Part shown: positions 8,607-17,547 of the stretch, in pieces
Layout: each line of letters opens with the position of its first letter
Numbering within the stretch: position 1 is the first letter of the stretch
NCBI RefSeq assembly: GCF_014650895.1
Contig: NZ_BMVV01000002.1
Span: 372,001 to 436,000, forward strand
Source of the DNA: Streptomyces omiyaensis
GTDB lineage: Bacteria; Actinomycetota; Actinomycetes; Streptomycetales; Streptomycetaceae
Length of the DNA stretch: 64,000 nucleotides
Direction of reading: 5' to 3'
The notes under the pieces: generated by a model
What the model was told of the DNA's origin: nothing
Seen by the model: only the letters and a program-made list of their open reading frames with translations
Database searches by the model: none
Program-made: the position numbers and the translations under genes

Positions 8607-9674
8607 TCAGGGCTTGCCGAGGTCCGTCCTCGGCAGCGGGGTGGCCGCCGCCGACTGCGGCGAGGCCGCGTTGGAGAAGACCGAGGGCGCGGCCATGCCG
8701 GCCGTCGGATCGGCCGGCGCCGCCTCCTCGGCCTGCAGGGGCAGCCCGCCGACGATCCGGATGCCGGCCTCGTCCAGGCCCCGCTTGATCCGCCAGCGCA
8801 GCTCGCGCTCCACGCCCAGCTTCTTGCCCGGCATCGTCTTCGCCGAGACCCGGACCGTCATCGAGTCCAGCAGCACCTCGGTCAGACCGAGCACCTCCAC
8901 CGGACCCCACAGCCGCTCGTTCCACGGCTCGTCCTTGGCCATCGCCTCGCCCGCGGCCGCGATCACGCCCTGCACCCGGTCCAGGTCCTCCGTCGGCCGG
9001 ACCGTCACGTCCACCGCGGCCGTCGCCCAGCCCTGGCTGAGGTTCCCTATCCGCTTGATCTCGCCGTTGCGCACGTACCAGATCTCGCCGTCGATCCCGC
9101 GCAGCTTGGTCACCCGCAGCCCGACCTCGACCACCTCGCCGGAGGCCACGCCCGCGTCGACCGAGTCGCCGACGCCGTACTGGTCCTCCAGGATCATGAA
9201 GACGCCGGAGAGGAAGTCGGTCACCAGGTTCCGCGCGCCGAAGCCGATCGCCACACCGGCCACACCGGCCGAGGCGAGCAGCGGCGCCAGGTCGATGTCG
9301 AAGGCGCCCAGGACCATCAGCCCGGCCGTGCCCAGGATCAGGAACGACGCCACCGACCGCAGCACCGAACCGATCGCCTCCGACCGCTGCCTGCGGCGCT
9401 CCGCGTTGACGAGCAGTCCGCCGAGCGCCGTCCCCTGCACCGCCTGGGCGGAGCGGTTCATCCGCTCGATCAGCTTCGTCAGGGCGCGCCGGACCGCCCA
9501 CCGCAGCAGCAGGGCGACGACCACGATCAGCAGGATGCGCAGACCGGTGTTCAGCCAGGTGGACCAGTTCTCCTCCACCCAGCTCGCCGCGTTGGTGGCC
9601 TTCTCCGCCGCCTCGTCCAGAGTCACCGGGATGGGTTCGGGATCGGTGGCGGCCGCCAGGACGGACCAGGACAC
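8607..9674 (-). CDS. mscS: Small-conductance mechanosensitive channel, MscS family
   Basis: The 355-residue membrane channel should open under hypo-osmotic shock to release solutes. Helices lie at about 44-64, 107-128 and 131-150. The last is the Gly/Ala-rich pore helix (LLASAGVAGVAIGFGARNLV), followed by the beta domain with the conserved DQYGVGD segment near 167. The C-terminal tail of about 40 residues is Ala/Pro-rich and probably disordered. GTG 9674 is chosen because a perfect GGAGGT lies six bases upstream, whereas ATG 9692 has no site. It is transcribed divergently from the HNH gene. Confidence 0.92.
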   Translation of the reverse strand: MSWSVLAAATDPEPIPVTLDEAAEKATNAASWVEENWSTWLNTGLRILLIVVVALLLRWAVRRALTKLIERMNRSAQAVQGTALGGLLVNAERRRQRSEAIGSVLRSVASFLILGTAGLMVLGAFDIDLAPLLASAGVAGVAIGFGARNLVTDFLSGVFMILEDQYGVGDSVDAGVASGEVVEVGLRVTKLRGIDGEIWYVRNGEIKRIGNLSQGWATAAVDVTVRPTEDLDRVQGVIAAAGEAMAKDEPWNERLWGPVEVLGLTEVLLDSMTVRVSAKTMPGKKLGVERELRWRIKRGLDEAGIRIVGGLPLQAEEAAPADPTAGMAAPSVFSNAASPQSAAATPLPRTDLGKP

Positions 9675-9932
9675 GGGACAACCTCCAGGCATCGCGTACG
9701 CAGGCCATCCACCCTAACGGGGCGTCGGACGCGGAACCGTTGCCCTGTTCGAGGGAGAGACCGACTTCACCCGGGCACATACCCGGAAGACATGCCGATG
9801 TGGTCGAGAACACGTCCGGACCGCCCCGCGCGATCGCGGGAACGTGGTGGCGCTCCGACCAGGCATGAGGAGAGACTGAGAGCAGTTCGTCCCGGCGCGA
9901 GCCACGCGCCGCCGGCGCCATAGGAGGCATCC

Positions 9933-10496
9933 GTGCCGCATGTCCTGGTCCTCAACGCGTCGTACGAGCCCCTGGGCGTCGTACCGCTCCGCCGCGCACT
10001 CGTCCTCGTACTGGAGAACAAGGCCCTCTGCATCGAGGAGTCCGGCGCCTTCCTGCACAGCGAGCATCAGATCGTCCCCGCGCCCAGCGTGGTACGGCTG
10101 AAGCGCTTCGTGCGGGTCCCCTACCGGGGGCCCGTTCCCTTGACCCGCCGGGCCCTCTTCGCCCGCGACGGCGGCCGATGCATGTACTGCGGGGGAGTGG
10201 CGACCAGCGTCGACCACGTCATCCCCCGCAGCCGAGGCGGGACACACGCCTGGGAGAACGTGGTGGCGGCCTGCCGCCGCTGCAACCACCTCAAGGCCGA
10301 CAAGCACCTGCGGGAGATCGGCTGGCGGCTGCGCCACCAACCCGCGCCGCCGACCGGCCTGGCCTGGCGGATCATCGGGACCGGCCACCGGGACCCACGG
10401 TGGCTGCCCTACCTCACGCCGTACGGCGCCGAGGACGCGATGGCCCGGATCGACTCCGTCGCCGACACCCCCGCGGGGGCGTTGACGACCGGCTGA
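9933..10496 (+). CDS. HNH endonuclease family protein
   Basis: This 187-residue protein carries an HNH (McrA-like) nuclease fold with a zinc knuckle: Cys83 and Cys86 (CMYC), the Asp94-His95 pair in DHVIPRSRGG, Asn109, then Cys114 and Cys117 (CRRCN). All ligands and the catalytic His are present. Such proteins are widespread as single chromosomal genes in actinobacteria and their physiological role is unsettled. Nothing here suggests a mobile intron or restriction system. The GTG at 9933 has AGGAGG seven bases upstream. Confidence 0.9.
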   Translation: MPHVLVLNASYEPLGVVPLRRALVLVLENKALCIEESGAFLHSEHQIVPAPSVVRLKRFVRVPYRGPVPLTRRALFARDGGRCMYCGGVATSVDHVIPRSRGGTHAWENVVAACRRCNHLKADKHLREIGWRLRHQPAPPTGLAWRIIGTGHRDPRWLPYLTPYGAEDAMARIDSVADTPAGALTTG

Positions 10497-10571
10497 GATC
10501 CGGGCCTTCCGCGTCCCCGGGGCGCGGACGCGGCACGGAGGCGGGGCGCGGTACGGAGGCGAGGGCGCCGC

Positions 10572-13500
10572 TCAGGGAGCGGTGCCCTCCTCCGGCGCGT
10601 CCCCGTCCGCCGCGTCCCCGTCCGCCGCGCCCTTCTCCGGCGTCACGGGCACCCGGGGCGTCCCGGGGAGCCCGGGCGTCCCGGGTGCCCGGGGGGCCTT
10701 GGGGGCCCCGGGGGTCTCCGGGGTCCGCTCGGGAGCCACCGCGTAGGTCTCCACCGACCAGAGCGAGTAGCCGTACGGCGTCGCCCGCTTCTCGCCCTGC
10801 ACCCGCAGGAAGCGCGTGTCCGCCGCGTCCATCCGCACCGACTCCCGGCCGCCCCGCCCGTCCGTGACGGTCGCCGCGGTCCGCCAGTTCCGGCCGTCGG
10901 CGGAGACCTGCACCCGGTAGCGGGAGGCGTGCGCGTCCTGCCAGTGCAGCACCACCTGCCCTATCCGGGCCGGCTCGGCCAGCTCCAGCTGGAACCACGC
11001 CCCGTCCTCCGCCGGGGAGGACCAGCGGGTCGCCGGATCCCCGTCGACCGCCAGCGCGGCCGGGAAGTCCGCCGTCTCGTCCCCCGACGAGGAGGCCGTC
11101 GCCGACCGGGCCAGGTCCGGGCCGCCGGTGCGCGGGAAGGCCCGGACCGTGAGCACCCGCTCCTCGCCCGCGAACGAGACCGGCACCCGGTACTCCCCGG
11201 ACGGCGTGCCCGGAGCCACCGACACCTCCATCGGCACCGTCGTCGTGCCGCCGCGCGCCACCGAGGCCTCCTTCGGCAGCCGCACGGTGACGCCCTTCGG
11301 CGCCCTCGCCGTCAGCGGGCCCCGCACCCCGGCCGCCCGCCGCCCCGTCAGCTCCAGCTCCACCCGGCCCGCCGCGCCGCCGGCCTCCAGGTCCGTCTCC
11401 GTCCGGGACAGCTCCAGACCGGCCTCCGGACCGTCCGCGAACCACGGCACCAGGGAGCGCACGTCGGGCGCCGGGCCCTCGCCGTCCCAGACGATCCGCA
11501 GCGCCTCGGCACGCAGCCCCTTCAGGTCGGTCTGCGTCCAGCCGGACGACGACAGCGGCCCCAGTGACCGCCAGCCCTCGCCGCTCACCAAGGCCTCCAC
11601 GCGCGCGTGCGTCCCGCCGTCCGCGCCGGACCCCCCGCCCTCCGCGGGCTCCCCGGACGCGGGGGCCTTCGCCGCCGGTCCGGCCAGCACCGTCACCGAC
11701 TCCACCGGCCGGGCCCGGTCCAGCTTCACCGTGTACGAGCCGGTCGCCCGGTCCACCGCGCGCTCCGGGTCCCCGTCCGCGCCGGTCCAGGCCGCCGCCT
11801 CCTTCACCGCCCGGTCCAGGAACGGGTCGAGGACCCCGTCGCCGACCGTCGCCCCGCTCGCCTCGATCCGCGGGCGCACCGGCTCCAGGCGCAGCTGCGC
11901 CCTCCAGGCCGCCGGCCCGTCGCCGCGCCCCTGCGCGAGGAGCATGTCGACGGCCGCCTCGCCCGCCGCCCCGTACCGCGACAGCTGCTCCAGCCAGGGC
12001 CCGGACTCGGCCCGCAGGGTCCCGCCCGCCGTGCCGGAGAGCCGCTCCGGCGCCTCCCGCATCACGGTGAACGCGTCCCGCAGCGCGCGCCCGGCCTTCT
12101 CCCGGGCCGCCGCCGTGCCCGAGGCCCGGGCCGTCCAGAAGGCGCTCATCAGCGGCTTCAGGCCGGCCGACTCGGCGTCCGGGGCGAGGAGCGAGGAGGC
12201 CGCGTTCCCGGCCAGCGCGCCGAGCGCCGCCCGGGCCGCCGGGTCGGGGCCCGCCAGGTCGGCGACGGCCGCCCGCCAGGACTCCCCGGAGCGGTAGCCG
12301 CGCGGGTTCCAGGCGAAGTCGGCGGTGGTGAAGAGCGGGATCCGGGAGGCGGCGGGCTGCTCCATCGCGTGCGCCAGATAGGCGGCGGAACCGGCCGCCA
12401 CCGCCGGCTCCCGGCCCGTGGCCGGCCCCAGGAAGAGCCGGTCCTGCGCGTAGTCGTTCACCGGGTAGTTGTCCATGGTGACCATCGGCCGCTGCCCCAG
12501 GGCCGCCCGCACCCCGGCCAGTTCGGTGCCGGTGATGGTGCGCGGCACCACGCCGACGCCCGTCCACGCCACCCGCACGCGCGCGTCCAGCGCCCCGGCG
12601 AGCGCCGAGCGGTACTCGCTGGTGCCCTTCTGGTAGTACTCCGTCGGCAGCACCGTCAGCGGCTCCGCCGCCGGGAGGCCGTCCGACGGTTCGGCGAGGT
12701 GCCGGGCCACCGTGTTCGCCACGCGCGCGTGGGCGCGGGCCGCGCCCGCCGCGTCCCGCCCGAAGGCGTCGGCGTCCTCGTCGCAGGTCCACTCGCCGAA
12801 CCCGGCGTCGGGGAACTGGAGCTGGAAGGAGCGGAAGCCCAGCTCCCGCATCGCGTCCAGCTTCCGCGTCAGCGCCGCCAGGTCCGCGTCCGAGGACAGG
12901 CACATCGACTGGGCCGGGGCCACCGCCCAGCCCAGCGTCACGTGCCGGGCCCGGGCCCGCTCGGCCAGCGCGCGGAACCCGGCCCGCTGCGCCTCCGGGT
13001 AGGGATCGCGCCACTGCGCCGCGCGGTACGGGTCGTCACCGGGCGCGTAGAGGTAGCGGTTCTGCTTGGTGCGGCCCAGGAAGTCCACCATCGCCAGGCG
13101 CTGCGCACTCGTCCAGGGCGTGCCGTAGAAGCCCTCGGCGAGCCCCCGCTCGGCCGTGCCGGGCCAGTCCCGGACGACGACGCCGGGCACCTCCCCGCCG
13201 ACGCCGGCGGGCCCTTCGCCGAGCAGCTGGCGGAGCGTCTGCACCGCGTGGAAGAGGCCGTCCTCGCCCACCCCGTCGAGGACCACCGTGTCCCGCCCGC
13301 CGAAGCGGCCGGTGGCCAGCCGGTAGCCGCCGGACGGCAGGTCGCCCCGCTCGGCCACCCCGAAGGCGGCCAGCGCCTCCTGCGCCGCCTCCCCGGAGGG
13401 GCCCGAGACGCGGATCACCGGACCCGCGCCCGGCAGCGCCGTGCGCACGGTCCGCACCCCGGCGCCGGCGAGCAGCTCCCGCAGCGCCACGAGGGCGTAC

Positions 13501-13832
13501 GGATCGGCGTCCCCGTCCGCCAGCAGGGTCACCGTCTCCCCGAGGCGCACGGCGGGCCCGGCGGCCGTCAGCGACTGCGGCCGGGGCCACACGGAGGGCA
13601 CCGGGGCCGACGCGTAGGCGGAGCCGATGCGCGGCGCGGGCCCGTCCGGCGAGGCGGCAGGACCCGCGGAGAAGGCGGGGAGAGCGGGCGCGGCGGCGAG
13701 GTCGGGCACCGTCGCGGGGAGCGGGACGGCCGCCGCGGAGCCGGACGCGGCCCCGCCGAGGAGTCCGCCGATGACGGCGGCGGCGACCGCGGTCGCCGTA
13801 CGCGGGCCGCGGCCCGGACGCACGGGGGTCAC
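10572..13832 (-). CDS. Secreted GH84-type beta-N-acetylglucosaminidase with NEW3 and F5/8C domains
   Basis: This 1086-residue exported enzyme should act on terminal N-acetylhexosamine of glycans. A signal peptide of about 30-40 residues leads into an N-terminal hexosaminidase-like domain (PRPQSL near 85). The GH84 barrel starts near 228 (AEGFYGTPW) with the substrate-side motif YAPGDDPYR. A bacterial NEW3 domain (about 825-905) and a discoidin/F5-8C carbohydrate-binding domain (about 905-1030) follow, then a Pro/Gly/Thr-rich tail of about 55 residues. GTG 13832 is preferred over 13874 because AAGGGAG lies five bases upstream. Canonical GH84 enzymes have an Asp-Asp catalytic pair. The corresponding segment (near 340, FPDAGFGEW) shows one Asp, so activity should be tested rather than assumed. 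Confidence 0.85.
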   Translation of the reverse strand: MTPVRPGRGPRTATAVAAAVIGGLLGGAASGSAAAVPLPATVPDLAAAPALPAFSAGPAASPDGPAPRIGSAYASAPVPSVWPRPQSLTAAGPAVRLGETVTLLADGDADPYALVALRELLAGAGVRTVRTALPGAGPVIRVSGPSGEAAQEALAAFGVAERGDLPSGGYRLATGRFGGRDTVVLDGVGEDGLFHAVQTLRQLLGEGPAGVGGEVPGVVVRDWPGTAERGLAEGFYGTPWTSAQRLAMVDFLGRTKQNRYLYAPGDDPYRAAQWRDPYPEAQRAGFRALAERARARHVTLGWAVAPAQSMCLSSDADLAALTRKLDAMRELGFRSFQLQFPDAGFGEWTCDEDADAFGRDAAGAARAHARVANTVARHLAEPSDGLPAAEPLTVLPTEYYQKGTSEYRSALAGALDARVRVAWTGVGVVPRTITGTELAGVRAALGQRPMVTMDNYPVNDYAQDRLFLGPATGREPAVAAGSAAYLAHAMEQPAASRIPLFTTADFAWNPRGYRSGESWRAAVADLAGPDPAARAALGALAGNAASSLLAPDAESAGLKPLMSAFWTARASGTAAAREKAGRALRDAFTVMREAPERLSGTAGGTLRAESGPWLEQLSRYGAAGEAAVDMLLAQGRGDGPAAWRAQLRLEPVRPRIEASGATVGDGVLDPFLDRAVKEAAAWTGADGDPERAVDRATGSYTVKLDRARPVESVTVLAGPAAKAPASGEPAEGGGSGADGGTHARVEALVSGEGWRSLGPLSSSGWTQTDLKGLRAEALRIVWDGEGPAPDVRSLVPWFADGPEAGLELSRTETDLEAGGAAGRVELELTGRRAAGVRGPLTARAPKGVTVRLPKEASVARGGTTTVPMEVSVAPGTPSGEYRVPVSFAGEERVLTVRAFPRTGGPDLARSATASSSGDETADFPAALAVDGDPATRWSSPAEDGAWFQLELAEPARIGQVVLHWQDAHASRYRVQVSADGRNWRTAATVTDGRGGRESVRMDAADTRFLRVQGEKRATPYGYSLWSVETYAVAPERTPETPGAPKAPRAPGTPGLPGTPRVPVTPEKGAADGDAADGDAPEEGTAP

Positions 13833-14127
13833 GGGGTCTCCCTTCGCCGGTTCCGGGAACCGCCGGATCGTCATGGGCGGTCCCTGCCCGGCCGGTTGGT
13901 AACGAGCGGGTTACGACCCCACCACCCGTCGCACGGAAGTGTCAATGCGACAGGGCGAAGTGTCTGCTTTGCCCGGTGAACCTCCGGCGAGCTGTCGCCC
14001 TTTCGCCACCTTCCCCCGGTAAAAGGGGCAAAGGCGGGAGCGATGGGTAGGGCTATCCCTCGTCGCACCCACGGCCGCCGGTCACCAGCCGCCCGGCCAC
14101 CACGTCGAGCCGAACCGGGAGACCCCC

Positions 14128-14427
14128 GTGACCACGACCGCCCGCCCCCTGACCGGACGGATACGGATCCCTCGCCAGACCACCACCGACGGCACCCCGC
14201 CGGCCGGCGGGTCCGCGGCCCCCGCGCCGCCCGCCGGCGAGCCGTCCGCCCCCGCGCCGCTGACCAGCGAGCCCTCGTGGACCGCCCTCGCGCCCCTCAC
14301 CAGCGAGCCGCCCCTGGCCGGCACCGCGCCCCTCACCAGCGAGCCGCCCCTCACCGGCGCGGCACCCCTCACCAGCGAGCCCGCCGCCCCCGCAGACCGG
14401 TGCGGCACGGAGTCCCCCGGAGTGTGA
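14128..14427 (+). CDS. Small Pro/Thr-rich protein with four 12-residue repeats
   Basis: I do not recognise this 99-residue protein. GTG 14128 has GGGAG six bases upstream. The first 25 residues are basic and Thr-rich (MTTTARPLTGRIRIPRQ), followed by a Pro/Ala/Gly stretch. Four repeats then begin at residues 43, 55, 67 and 79, each opening with APLTSEP, and a short tail holds the only Cys. There is no signal peptide or membrane helix. The stop lies one base before the malQ start, and the malQ ribosome site lies inside this gene, so the two should be coupled. The repeats are exact 36-bp multiples, hence recent tandem copies. A structural linker-like protein or a modified peptide precursor are both conceivable; neither is shown. 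Confidence 0.6.
   Translation: MTTTARPLTGRIRIPRQTTTDGTPPAGGSAAPAPPAGEPSAPAPLTSEPSWTALAPLTSEPPLAGTAPLTSEPPLTGAAPLTSEPAAPADRCGTESPGV
14254..14397 (+). repeat. Four tandem 36-bp repeats inside the small ORF
   Basis: Copies start at 14254, 14290, 14326 and 14362, each coding for APLTSEP plus five variable residues. The period is exactly 36 bases, so the reading frame is kept. Confidence 0.85.
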
Positions 14428-14428
14428 A

Positions 14429-16516
14429 GTGACCCTGGCCCGCCTCGCCGCCCGTCACGGCGTCGCCACCGCGTTCAGCCCGTCCGAGGGCGTCACCGCG
14501 CCCGTGCCCGAGGCCACCGTGATCGCGGTGCTCGGCGCGCTCGGGGTCGACGCGACCACCCCGGAGGCGGTCGCCGCCTCCCTCGGCGCGGCGGAGCGGG
14601 CCGACCGGGAGCGGCTGCTCCCGCCCACCCTCGTCCGGCACACCGGTGACGGGCCGCCCGCCCCGCCGCCCGGACTGCCCGACGGGACCCGGCTGCGGGT
14701 CACCACCGAGTCCGGCGCCCCGCACGACGGCGACGACTGGGCGCGGCTGCCGCTCGGCGTGCACACCGTGGACGCCGAGGCGCCCGACGGACGCACCGGC
14801 CGCGCCACCCTGATCGTCGCCCCCGCACGGGTCCCGGCCCCCGCCACGCGCGCGTACGGCCTGCTCGTCCAGCTCTACTCGCTGCTCTCCGAACGCTCCT
14901 GGGGCATGGGCGACCTCGGCGACCTGCGCGAGCTCGTCTCCTGGGCGGGCCGCGCGCACGGCGCCGGCTTCGTCCAGGTCAACCCGCTGCACGCGGGCGT
15001 GCCCGGGGCGCCTTCCGACCCGTCCCCGTACCGTCCCTCCTCGCGCCGCTTCCCCGACCCCGTCCACCTGCGGATCGAGCAGATCCCCGAGTACGCCCAC
15101 CTCGCCGCCGGCCGCCGCGACGAGCTGGACCGGATCCTCGCCGCCGCCGCCGAGCTGCGCGAGAGCGTCCTCGGCAAGGGCGCCGCCGTCGACCGGGACG
15201 CCGTCTGGGCGCTCAAGCTCCGCGCCCTGGAGCTCGTGGCCGGCGTCGAGCCCGGCCCCGGCCGGCGCGCCGACTTCCACGACTTCCTCGCCGAGCGCGG
15301 CCGCGCCCTGGAGGACCACGCCACCCACCAGGCCCTCGCCGAGCGCCACGGCCCGCACTGGCGGTCCTGGCCCGAGGCGCTGCGCACCCCGGACGGCGCC
15401 GCGGCGGTGGTCCGCGCCGACGCGGAACTGACCGCGCGGGTCGACTTCCACTGCCGGCTCGCCTGGCTGACGGACCGGCAGCTGGCCGAGGCCGCCGACG
15501 CCGCCAGGGAGGCCGGGATGCCGGTCGGGATCGTCCACGACCTGGCCGTGGGCGTGCACCCGGAGGGCTCCGACGTCTGGGCCCGCCAGGGCGACTTCGC
15601 CACCGGGATGTCGGTCGGCGCCCCGCCCGACGCCTTCAACTCCCGGGGCCAGGACTGGGGCCTGCCGCCGTGGCGCCCGGACGCCCTCGCCGCCGCCGGC
15701 TACGCCCCGTACCGCGGTCTCCTGCGCGAGCTCCTGCGCCACGCGGGCGCGCTGCGCATCGACCACGTCATGGGGCTGTTCCGCCTCTGGTGGGTGCCGG
15801 AGGGCCGCGAGCCCACCGAGGGCACCTACGTCCGGTACGACGCCGAGGCGATGCTCGCCGTCCTGGTCCTGGAGGCGCACCGGGCCGGCGCCCTGGTCGT
15901 CGGCGAGGACCTCGGCACGGTCGAGCCGGGCGTCCGCGAGGCCCTGGCCGCGCGGGGGGTCCTCGGCACCTCGGTGCTCTGGTTCGAGCGGGACTGGGAC
16001 GGCGGCGGCGCCCCGCTGCCGCCGGAGGCGTGGCGGGCCGACTGCGTGGCCACCGTCACCACCCACGACCTGCCGTCCACCGCCGCCCGGCTCTCCGGCG
16101 ACCACGTGCTGCTGCGCCACCGCCTCGGACTGCTCGGCGGCGACCTGGCCCGCGAGCGGGCCGCGGACGCGGCGGAGACCGCCGAGTGGCGCGGGGTCCT
16201 CCAGCGGCTCGGGCTGCTCCCGGAGGGGCCGGGGGACGAGGAGGCCGAGATCCGGGCCCTCCACCGCTTCCTGGCCCGCACCCCGGCCCGGATGGTCGGG
16301 GTGTGGCTGCCCGACCTGGTGGGGGACCGCAGACCGCAGAACCTGCCGGGCACCTGGGACGAGTACCCCAACTGGCGGCTGCCGGTGGCGGGCCCCGGCG
16401 GGCAGCCGCTGACCCTGGAGCGGATCGCCGCCTCGCCGCGCGCGCACGCGCTGCTGCGGACCGCCGCCGAGGGGGTCGGAGCCCGTACGGCACCCCCGGG
16501 CGCGCGGGCCGTTTAG
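14429..16516 (+). CDS. malQ: 4-alpha-glucanotransferase (amylomaltase, GH77)
   Basis: This 695-residue cytoplasmic enzyme transfers alpha-1,4-glucan segments in maltodextrin and glycogen metabolism. The GH77 catalytic triad is visible: nucleophile Asp445 (RIDHVMGLFRLWW), acid/base Glu493 (GEDLGTV) and Asp547 (TTHDLPST). An N-terminal extension of about 140 residues, typical of the actinobacterial form, precedes the barrel. GTG 14429 has GGAG six bases upstream and follows the repeat-protein stop by one base. No other maltose genes are adjacent. Confidence 0.96.
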   Translation: MTLARLAARHGVATAFSPSEGVTAPVPEATVIAVLGALGVDATTPEAVAASLGAAERADRERLLPPTLVRHTGDGPPAPPPGLPDGTRLRVTTESGAPHDGDDWARLPLGVHTVDAEAPDGRTGRATLIVAPARVPAPATRAYGLLVQLYSLLSERSWGMGDLGDLRELVSWAGRAHGAGFVQVNPLHAGVPGAPSDPSPYRPSSRRFPDPVHLRIEQIPEYAHLAAGRRDELDRILAAAAELRESVLGKGAAVDRDAVWALKLRALELVAGVEPGPGRRADFHDFLAERGRALEDHATHQALAERHGPHWRSWPEALRTPDGAAAVVRADAELTARVDFHCRLAWLTDRQLAEAADAAREAGMPVGIVHDLAVGVHPEGSDVWARQGDFATGMSVGAPPDAFNSRGQDWGLPPWRPDALAAAGYAPYRGLLRELLRHAGALRIDHVMGLFRLWWVPEGREPTEGTYVRYDAEAMLAVLVLEAHRAGALVVGEDLGTVEPGVREALAARGVLGTSVLWFERDWDGGGAPLPPEAWRADCVATVTTHDLPSTAARLSGDHVLLRHRLGLLGGDLARERAADAAETAEWRGVLQRLGLLPEGPGDEEAEIRALHRFLARTPARMVGVWLPDLVGDRRPQNLPGTWDEYPNWRLPVAGPGGQPLTLERIAASPRAHALLRTAAEGVGARTAPPGARAV

Positions 16517-16536
16517 GTGTTCGCTACTTTTGCACC

Positions 16537-16767
16537 GTGGACAAGAAGAACGCCCTGCGCGCCGGCGCCGTCGCGGCCGGTACGACGCTGATGATGCTGC
16601 TCATGTCGTCCCCCGCGCTCGCGCTGACCCGCGACGACGGTGACGACCCGGCCCCCAAGCTGGAGGTCATCGAGACCCTCGGCCTCTTCGTGGCGGCCCC
16701 GCTGGTGCTGTTCCTGGTCATCGTCGGCCTGGTGATGGTCCTCGACAAGTCCCGCAAGAAGGCCTGA
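16537..16767 (+). CDS. Small secreted/membrane protein, 76 residues
   Basis: The protein starts with a signal-like segment (MDKKNALRAGAVAAGTTLMM, cleavage likely near residue 28 after SPALA). A short acidic stretch and one C-terminal membrane helix (about 45-68) follow, with a basic end (KSRKKA). No family is recognised. GTG 16537 has no ribosome site. Instead TACTTT at 16525-16530 ends six bases before it, as expected for a leaderless transcript. The promoter would sit right after the malQ stop. A strong terminator follows at 16788. Confidence 0.75.
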   Translation: MDKKNALRAGAVAAGTTLMMLLMSSPALALTRDDGDDPAPKLEVIETLGLFVAAPLVLFLVIVGLVMVLDKSRKKA

Positions 16768-16787
16768 CCGCCTCCTCCGCCCGTTCC

Positions 16788-16826
16788 GGGGGCGCCGCAC
16801 GGCCATCGAGGCCGTGCGGCGCCCCC
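16788..16826 (+). terminator. Terminator after the 76-residue protein gene
   Basis: A perfect 17-bp stem (16788-16804 with 16810-16826) with a 5-base loop begins 21 bases past the stop codon. Confidence 0.85.
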
Positions 16827-16901
16827 GCGTTCTTCCGTCCGGCCGCGCGCCCGCGCCGCCGGGCCCGCGCGACGGCGTGGCGCCCCCGGGACCCCTCGGG
16901 C

Positions 16902-16977
16902 CCCCGGGGTCCGTCGGCGTCCCCGGAGCCCGTCGGCTTCCCCGGGTCCCCTGATGTTCCCCGGGTCTCCTGAGGCC
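16902..16977. repeat. Four degenerate 19-bp tandem repeats
   Basis: Four consecutive 19-base units beginning CCCCGG (16902, 16921, 16940, 16959) occupy most of the gap between the terminator and the MarR gene. Units 1-2 and 3-4 are most alike. No coding role is visible. Confidence 0.7.
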
Positions 16978-16997
16978 CCGCAGACGCGCCGCCGGGC

Positions 16998-17504
16998 TCA
17001 CGCGGTCGTCGCGAGCAGCTTCCGCAGCAGGCCGGCCAGTTGCTCCGCCTCCTCCTCGGTCAGCGCCGACTCCAGCGCCTCGCGCTGCTGTTCCAGGCCC
17101 GCGACGACCGCCTGGTCCACCAGCTCCCGGCCGCGCTCGGTGAGGGTGACGCGCAGTCCCCGCCGGTCGTGCGGGTCGGGGCTGCGGGTGAGCAGCCCGG
17201 CCTTCTCCAGCTTGTCCAGCCGGCCGGTCATCCCGCCGGTGGTGATCATCAGGGTGGCGGTCAGCTCGCGCGGCGAGAGCGTGTACGGCCTCCCGGACCT
17301 GCGCAGGGTCCCCAGCACGTCGAACTCCCCGAGCGCCATGCCGTGCGGCGCGTACGCCTTGTCCACCCGGCCGCGCATGGCGACGGCCAGCCGGTAGATC
17401 CTCCCGAAGACCTCCATGGGGAGCGTCTCCAGATCGGGGCGGACCACCGCCCACTGGTCGATGATCGCGTCGACGGGGTCGTGCGCCGGGGGCTGCGTCT
17501 TCAT
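16998..17504 (-). CDS. MarR-family transcriptional regulator
   Basis: This 168-residue winged-helix protein has the MarR layout: a long N-terminal helix, a reading-head segment SPRELTATLMITTGGMTGRLDKLEKAGLLTR split across the HTH and wing (about 85-115), and the wing signature DPHDRRGLRVTLTERG (about 117-132). MarR proteins bind DNA as dimers and lose affinity on ligand binding. ATG 17504 gives a normal family length; an upstream extension to 17555 would cover the operators and is unlikely. The gene is divergent from an EamA exporter with two inverted repeats between them, so it probably controls that exporter and itself. Confidence 0.9.
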   Translation of the reverse strand: MKTQPPAHDPVDAIIDQWAVVRPDLETLPMEVFGRIYRLAVAMRGRVDKAYAPHGMALGEFDVLGTLRRSGRPYTLSPRELTATLMITTGGMTGRLDKLEKAGLLTRSPDPHDRRGLRVTLTERGRELVDQAVVAGLEQQREALESALTEEEAEQLAGLLRKLLATTA

Positions 17505-17547
17505 GGCCCCAGTCTTCCGCCCCTTCCCGCTCGATGGCAAAAAAGTA

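Noticed and set aside
5614..9717. A plus-strand open frame of more than 1300 codons opposite the csn operon and mscS
   Set aside because: It is the antisense shadow of well-supported minus-strand genes. Such frames lack stops because of extreme GC at third positions, and the translation shows no family motifs.
9933..10496. HNH protein as a restriction or homing endonuclease
   Set aside because: No methylase, intron or phage genes are adjacent, and the family is a common stand-alone chromosomal gene in actinobacteria.
14128..14427. Graspetide or other RiPP precursor with repeated Thr/Ser/Glu cores
   Set aside because: The repeats are suggestive, but no ATP-grasp, radical-SAM or protease gene is nearby, so the claim is not made as an annotation.
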